Of a stretch of 64,000 nucleotides of DNA, positions 58,265 to 64,000 are shown piece by piece. The translations under genes and the position numbers were made by a program. The stretch is taken from positions 5,219,001-5,283,000 of the forward strand of contig JAJFPB010000002.1 of assembly GCA_020881915.1 (NCBI GenBank), in the 5' to 3' direction. This stretch comes from Paramyrothecium sp. XJ0827 (lineage: Eukaryota > Ascomycota > Sordariomycetes > Hypocreales > Stachybotryaceae). The first letter of the stretch is position 1. Each line of letters begins with the position of its first letter. Below the pieces are notes generated by a model that saw nothing but the letters and a program-made list of their open reading frames with translations, made no database searches and had not been told where the DNA came from.

Positions 58265-61200
58265 TCACTGGACCTCGACACTCCTCATTCTCTCCGTGCT
58301 TGTTAAAATCCCAGCACTGCTCCAGAATAATGAAAGTCCCCCTAGAACCACTGTCAGCGGAACCGAGGCGTTCTGCAGATCATCCGGATGGACCGCAATC
58401 CACCATGTCCAGAACGCAAACGGCCCAGCAACCATGAGGCAGTGATACAAGAAGATATATGCGAAAGAGACTTCGAATACAGCCTCGAAGCCCCAGATGG
58501 GTGAAGCCTGGTCCAAGAAATTGCGTTTCCGCTTTGGTATTCGTTCGAGGCATGTTACCGTCGCTGGGGGCGACATGCAGTCGTGCGGCAATATCCACTT
58601 GCAGGGTGACTCGCAACCGTAGAACAGAGCATGGAACTGATGCGGTGAAATGGGTGGATTTCTCGCATCGATGGACCCCGCTCGCGGGTTGTACTCGTAT
58701 TCGAGCGGGATTGGAAGATCTCTATACTCACGAACTATGCGCTGAGTAGTTAATCGGTTGAACTAGCGTATTTGTCAGTCGGACATTTGTCTTCAGCGTT
58801 GTTCCGAGCCTACTCTCACAACTTCGCAGTGATCCAATCGCCAAATTGAGAACCACAGCTTCAACCACCCGCGATACCTTTGATAGCATCTCTTGAGCTC
58901 CTGAAAGAGGTTGTAGTCTGTCATCTGGTTGTTTATAGAGATCTGAACGGGTATCAGTGTTCGCCGGGACCCTTGAGCGCCAAAGAGTATCCAGCTTTCA
59001 CTCGGAGACACTTGATTTGCGCTTGTCTGAATGTGCGGGCTTGTTGCTGAAGACCCAGGAGGAATATTAGCTGCTGAACTTGACTGAGTGGTAACAGCTG
59101 CTCCGCTAGCCTGTGCTGACGATGCTGAGCTCGAGAATGATAGTATGCTAGCTGTAGGCGTATACTTGTGCGCAGCTGCCGAAGGCGTTGAAGGCCTCTT
59201 CTGGCTTATGCCCAGAAGCCACCAAGTCCATTGCCTGTTTTCCTTGGTTCTGCACCAATGTGAACGTGAGGGCGTATCGTCCGTCATTGGGAGAATCCGC
59301 ATTAGTAGTTCATAATGCTCGGTACTAACCTCGATCCATTCTTGTGAACCACATGTCTAGGTATCAGTTAGTGGCTGTGAAACTTTGCCCGGACTTAGGA
59401 CATACGCATTGCCAGAACAGCCGAGCTTCATCTGCACGTAGTCTTCGCTTTCTTCTCTGTAGAGGCCACCAGTTCCATCTCAGCCGAGACTTGTCTTCAA
59501 TCCAAGCCTTCACAGCATTCATGATTGTTTCGTCCTGCTCCGAGGACAGTTGTATTCGTGATTTAGGGATTGATTCAAGCACATCATTCAGCTCTGCTGG
59601 TAAGAACATTCGAATGAAATCCTGATGAAGCCATCGAAAAGATGACGAGTTGCGTAGAAAATCCTTCATCTCGTGGGTGAAATGAAATTTTCGACGTTCG
59701 ACTTCCTCATCGTCATCTTCTTCGGAGTCCCACCAAGGGTGCTTGTCATCAGTGTGATCCGGTACCGATTTCTCCGTAATATGAGTAGCCTCTGCGTCAT
59801 ACAGCCTTTCTGTGGCACGTGTGAGCCAAACCTCGACTCGGTCCTTATTCTCTTCGGCGATCTCGAGGATGGACCTATCAAAATCCGATGCTTCACCTTG
59901 CTCCAGCTCTATGTAAGCCACAAGCTGTTTGCTGATGCGCAGTCTGCCTTTCCTGCTTCTTAGGAGATCCGCTACAGCTCTTTCGGCTTCTGTTCCTGCT
60001 TCCGCGTGGAGGCGCTTATGGAAAGATTTGAGAAGTCGTCGCATGTTATCCTCAAATCGCCTTGAGCCCATCTTGGCCAATGCTCTATCACACAGAGATC
60101 TGAAAGACGGTTCCTCCACGAAAAAAACTCTCATAAGAGCTTGACCCGTTAAGCCCTCACTTGTGGTCTCCTCCGAGGCTTGTGAGCGGATGTCTTCGTC
60201 ATCTGAAATTAATGACCGAAGATCATCATGCGCATCTGTCATGCGTAAATCTTTTGCGAGTGTATCAATGGTCCGCGAGGTGTCTGCTTTTTCCGACTGC
60301 GCCGCCTGGTCCCAAAATTGCGCTGCAGAAGCATACCCCGAGTCGCTATTAGATCCACACAATGGCTGTGCATCGATGATTTGGTTCCTTCTAAATCGGG
60401 TATTAACCAGCTCCTTCATGGCTGACATCGTGTCTGGATGTTCGCCTAGCAATTTTTCTCTTACAGCTAAAATACGCCTTTGAAGCACCTCAGCATCATC
60501 CAATCGACCTTGATTGGAAAGTATCCTTGCCAAGTGTAGAGCACTTTCCAAAGTTTCGCGTCGTTGTTGCCCAAGCAAGGCTTTTCTCGCCAGAAAAACG
60601 CTCACCTGGAGTCGCTCAGCCTCTCTCCACTGACTGTCTGCCTCAAAGTGATGTATCAGGCTGGCCATAGTCTCACTCGTCAATATTTGCGAGATGGGTT
60701 TATTTTTGAACGGCCGTGGTTCCATTTCCCAGATTTGTGCTCCTGATGAACAAGTATCTGTAACCCAGCCTTGATTCCTGTAGGTGATAACCAATCTCTT
60801 CATGGCATTGATGGTTGACTCGTGGGTGTCTCCCAAGACTTCCTTTTTGAAATGCAGAGACTGCAATAGAGCTGTCTCTGCATCTTCCCACTCACTCTGG
60901 GCCAAGTATAACCCTGCAATGTGATGGAGAAGATGGGCCTTTCTGATCTTGTCCGCGCTGGAATTCAGACCATCCCATTCCAGAACGCTCCAAGCATGTG
61001 CCAGCTGTGCTCGGCTCGTCATAAACTCTCGAAGACCGTCTGGATAGAGTTCAGAGACTACCTCAAGAGCATGACGGGCGTATTGAATGTAGTCCGAATG
61101 GCTTTTCGTGGAGAGCCAGACACGGATGGCTAATTGGACGAATTGAGGTATTTTCAGGCTGCCATCTTCAGTTGTTCTGAGAAATTTGTATCCATTGAGG

Positions 61201-62358
61201 AGGCTAAGTGCTCCTTCGACGCTATACCTGTCTGCAAGATCAAATGTCCTATCAGCCCGGCTAAAACCCTCGGGATGATGACCGGTAATGGGCTCGACGT
61301 GTTCTAGCAACTTCTGTTCTCGGTATTGTGTGAGGAATCGGACGGGAACTGTAGATCGAGAGAAGAAGCCTAAAATAGACAAAAGCTCTCCGGCAAAATC
61401 GTTCCGAAGTTGGATCTTATCAAACGAGATCATCCAGATCCTTGCGACCCGGGGAAGTAGTGAGTCTCTCTCGTTGTGCTTGTGAAGGATGGGATGCATC
61501 AAGGCTGTGTTCTTTTGGTCAAAGAGCTTGAAAGATTTGCTGATGGTCAGACTGTTGGCTTGTATGCATTCCTGGGCTGCTCTGTGGGCAGCAGGGTCAG
61601 GACCTAGCCACGTCTCTAGCAAGGCGCTGACTCCCGAAGCTATATTGGTCTCCGTGTCTTCCTGCAAGAACAAATCCGTATCTATGGCAAGGTCATCCAC
61701 GGAGAATTGTATTTCTTGTTCGAAACAGGAAAATGATTTTGCCACAATCGAGCTTCCCGTGGTAGTTAGGATACATCCACGAGCTGGTCCAGGGAGAGTG
61801 ATAGAACTGAAAGTCCCACTTATGACGGCCTTAGAACCGTCGCGGTCATACCTCCAAAGGAGTTGTGGCTGCGAGACATTTTCGAAAACTAGGACCCATG
61901 GACCGCATTCATCGCCTGTGAGGAATCGCTCCACCAACCGGTACGGACGCTTCATAAAATCACCATTATCTGGTATCGTGACTTTTCGGGCGATACGAAT
62001 ACATGAGTTTTGGAATGATTCTTTATCGATTGCATCAATCCAAAAGATCGAGATATCGGGGAAGGCCTTCTGGAGCCAGTGGAGGTATTCTCTCGCTATC
62101 CCTGTTTTACTAACCAGCGTCAGCGAATTGCCAGTGAGGAAAGGGTTGATGACGAAACTACCCAATCCAATGATCCACTATGAGGTTAATTCGAACGGGA
62201 GAGTGGTGCTCTGGCGCAGGGTTGCACAATTTCTGGAATTGGGCAAGTATTTTTCGCTGGCCGATTAAATCCTGATTCCTCGACTGGGGTACAATGACTG
62301 TGGGATCGTGAGAAATGGCAAGCAAGGGCCGAATAGGGGATGAAGAAACTAACGCCAT
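58265..62358 (-). CDS. STAND-type P-loop NTPase with TPRs and a membrane C-terminus
   Basis: The exons are 62358-62162, 62109-59406, 59356-58814 and 58741-58265, giving 1,306 residues with all joins in phase. The introns are 52, 49, 72 bp. Residues 60-150 resemble the NB-ARC/NACHT core of fungal TPR proteins. GKTGIAREYLHWLQKAFPD keeps the lysine and threonine of the P-loop but not its glycines. The Walker B strand reads WVLVFENVSQ with Glu instead of Asp. TPR-like repeats lie near residues 457-513 and 545-640. The C-terminal third is a fungal-type module (RLFWQCTCGS..., WFSIWRLDHCEVVR) ending in two membrane helices (LYHCLMVAGPFAFWTWW, VVLGGLSLFWSSAGILTS). The start is uncertain, since the frame is open up to 62892. 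A sensor or scaffold at a membrane is a plausible role. Confidence 0.8.
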
Positions 62359-63135
62359 GGGCCTGTCCGAGGCTGAACGCCTTTTCCAGTCTCCATTGTT
62401 GACCTCGAGTTGGCTAGTCTTTAATGCGTCGCTGCGTATCCTAGGGCTAACTTTAGTTTCGAGTAGGAGCGGCTTGCAGCCGGAGGAAGTCAAGCATGGA
62501 CAGATCATAGAAGAACTCAATTTGACGCAGCCAGGAAAGGAAAGTAGAGAAGTCAAAGAACGACAAATGGCAAGCTGGCTCAGAGACGACTGGGCCAGGG
62601 ATGCTTCAAAGGGGGGAGGGGGTAATAATGTTAGCAAATGGCTGGCCAGCGGCTCACGGTCATGCATGTCCAAAAGGCTGAGCTGAACATAGCTTCTCCA
62701 TGCACGATAGCCACACCCTAAAGGATTGCGGACGTCAGCATATTTTACAGCCGTGGGGCCTGGCTGGAATGACTGAAGCATTAAATATATACGCTTCAAT
62801 ATCTTGCGAAGCAAGCTGCATGAGGCAGCAGTTAATGAAAGAGCAATATTCGATGCAAACCCAACTTGGTGAGATTCTCGAATGGGCGTCATGATTCTAC
62901 ACTACTACGACGCGCACCCATTTAAGTGGTTGGCTTCTGCGCCTTATCTGTGCGGAAACAGCAACCTACAAACACCTCCAAATGATGCTGTCTGAACACG
63001 AAATAAGGAAAAGAGTATGGGAAAGGAGAACATACAAAAGAAACCGCGTTGGAAATGAAGGAATTCAACGCGATGTCGGAAGGAGAGACAAAAGGGCAGG
63101 CAGAGACAACAAGGGGGGCAAAAATATAGTCAAAT
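62359..63135. other. Region upstream of the STAND-type gene
   Basis: The minus-strand frame of the gene stays open to 62892, so part of this may be coding or 5' leader. The sequence (Ser/Leu/Pro-rich) looks non-coding to me. Confidence 0.4.
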
Positions 63136-63207
63136 AGGTCACGGTGGGGATCGAACCCACAATCTCCTGATTCGTAGTCAGACGCCTTGCCATTGGGCCA
63201 CGCGACC
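63136..63207 (-). tRNA. tRNA-Arg (ACG)
   Basis: On the minus strand it folds as GGTCGCG/CGTGACC (one G-T pair), a D-arm with GGCCCAATGGCAAGGC, an anticodon arm with loop CTACGAA, and a T-arm GTGGG TTCGATC CCCAC. The anticodon ACG corresponds to plus-strand 63173-63175. No intron. A G at 63209 and a following TTTTT on the plus strand lie on the 5' side. The T-like discriminator is unusual but does not disturb the fold. Confidence 0.9.
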
Positions 63208-64000
63208 GCTTTTTGTTGCTTGTATGGTGATCGCCTTATAGTTAATTATACTAGCTGTACAACTCCATTAGTCTTGGGACCTTTACGTGCGCTTACATTT
63301 CCATTTTCCGGACCTGCTAAGCCTAAAGTCTTCCCACCATACCATCCCAGCTTTTGCTTATTCCAAGGACCACCCCTCGGAGTCCGATTGTGCTATATAA
63401 TTCACACATTGGTTTAGTCTCCTATTCTTTAGCGTTCTCAGTGAGGGGCTAGCTTGGTTCGGACAGTCATCTGAACTACGATACTGTAAAACTCGTATAG
63501 CCTCAAATAGCTAAGTAGTCTCTAGTTTAATTAAGTAATAACTTTATTGTAACTAATTATCTATCTATAGACATGAAGCTCACCGCAAGGTTGGTGCCTG
63601 GAGGACTCAAAGATATTGCTTTTGGGCAAATGTGTCGTTGTTGCTTGACACATTCAAAGAGAATGAAACAATACTTCTGGGGTTGGAAGTAATTTCGAAA
63701 GTGTACCGGATTCAAGGGCAGCCTTGGCCATCAGCCACAGCAACGTTACTTCAAGGTTTTATTCTACGATTACTCTTCAGCTTACATTACATTGGCGACA
63801 TAAAGACCTAAAATGGAGGACAAATTGCGCATTGATGTGACATTGATGCAAACTCTCTGCTTACGTCGCACGGTAAGATTGACTCAAAGGCAACTGATCC
63901 TGAACTTAGTTGAGTTTTTCTTGCATATTAAAGGGAATAGAACAAGGGAGGGGATTTTTTGAAAACGACGAAAATAATTTGTTTGCCGGAAAAAATGCAT
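63208..64000. other. AT-rich terminal sequence
   Basis: No gene or repeat was recognised to the end of the window. Confidence 0.55.

Noticed and set aside
62359..62892. Coding extension of the STAND-type gene
   Set aside because: The frame is open but residues are compositionally odd and match nothing expected in front of the NTPase; left as uncertain 5' sequence.
1..64000. CRISPR arrays, bacterial promoters, rRNA genes, long terminal repeats
   Set aside because: Looked for and not seen; gene structure is fungal throughout.

Overview
This window is nuclear DNA of a filamentous ascomycete, most probably Sordariomycetes-like; the class is inferred from gene content and not tested. The evidence is dense genes split by 45-150 bp GT..AG introns with CTRAC-like branch points, plus typical fungal families: Zn2Cys6 and C2H2 regulators, a cytochrome P450, DHA1 and DAL5-type MFS carriers, RTA1, a CFEM-like protein, tyrosinase, GH3 and NACHT/WD40 proteins. 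There are no bacterial operons, rRNA genes or CRISPR arrays. Exon joins were worked out by hand from splice motifs and reading-frame continuity. Wherever a model is called intact, the exons sum to a whole number of codons.

Layout. 1-9.7 kb: the 3' part of a large C2H2 zinc-finger gene, an intron-containing tRNA-Phe, a candidate small secreted cysteine-containing protein, and an F-box gene. 10.2-15.8 kb: a frameshifted short-chain dehydrogenase, a piggyBac-type transposon with 38-bp near-identical terminal inverted repeats, and an intact DHA1 multidrug MFS gene. 15.9-25.1 kb: a 1,602-residue NOD-like protein (alpha/beta-hydrolase, NACHT, WD40), a fructosamine-kinase-family gene, and a single-pass membrane protein with a lectin-like propeller ectodomain. 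26.2-32.4 kb: a P450, a Zn2Cys6 regulator and a secreted flavin amine oxidase, which together look like a small metabolic cluster. 32.7-38.4 kb: two broken genes (F-box/ankyrin and quinone oxidoreductase) and a secreted GH3 glycosidase. 40.5-51.6 kb: a DAL5-like MFS, a CFEM-like membrane protein, a secreted aldose 1-epimerase, a second MFS, a 141-residue conserved orphan and an RTA1 protein. 54.7-63.2 kb: a tyrosinase with a very long Ser/Thr/Glu-rich N-terminal stalk, a thioredoxin-fold protein, a large STAND-type NTPase/TPR protein with a C-terminal membrane domain, and a tRNA-Arg.

How the genes may work together. Two nucleotide-binding, repeat-bearing proteins of the fungal STAND/NLR type are candidates for self/non-self recognition or immunity-like signalling. 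Secreted or surface proteins (CFEM-like, tyrosinase, lectin-like propeller, GH3, epimerase, small secreted protein) and several exporters suggest a locus for interaction with the environment. At least five frame disruptions (transposase twice, SDR, F-box/ankyrin, quinone oxidoreductase) and one in-frame TGA that may be spliced out lie in 11-36 kb. They mean either an eroding accessory region or uncorrected indels in the assembly.
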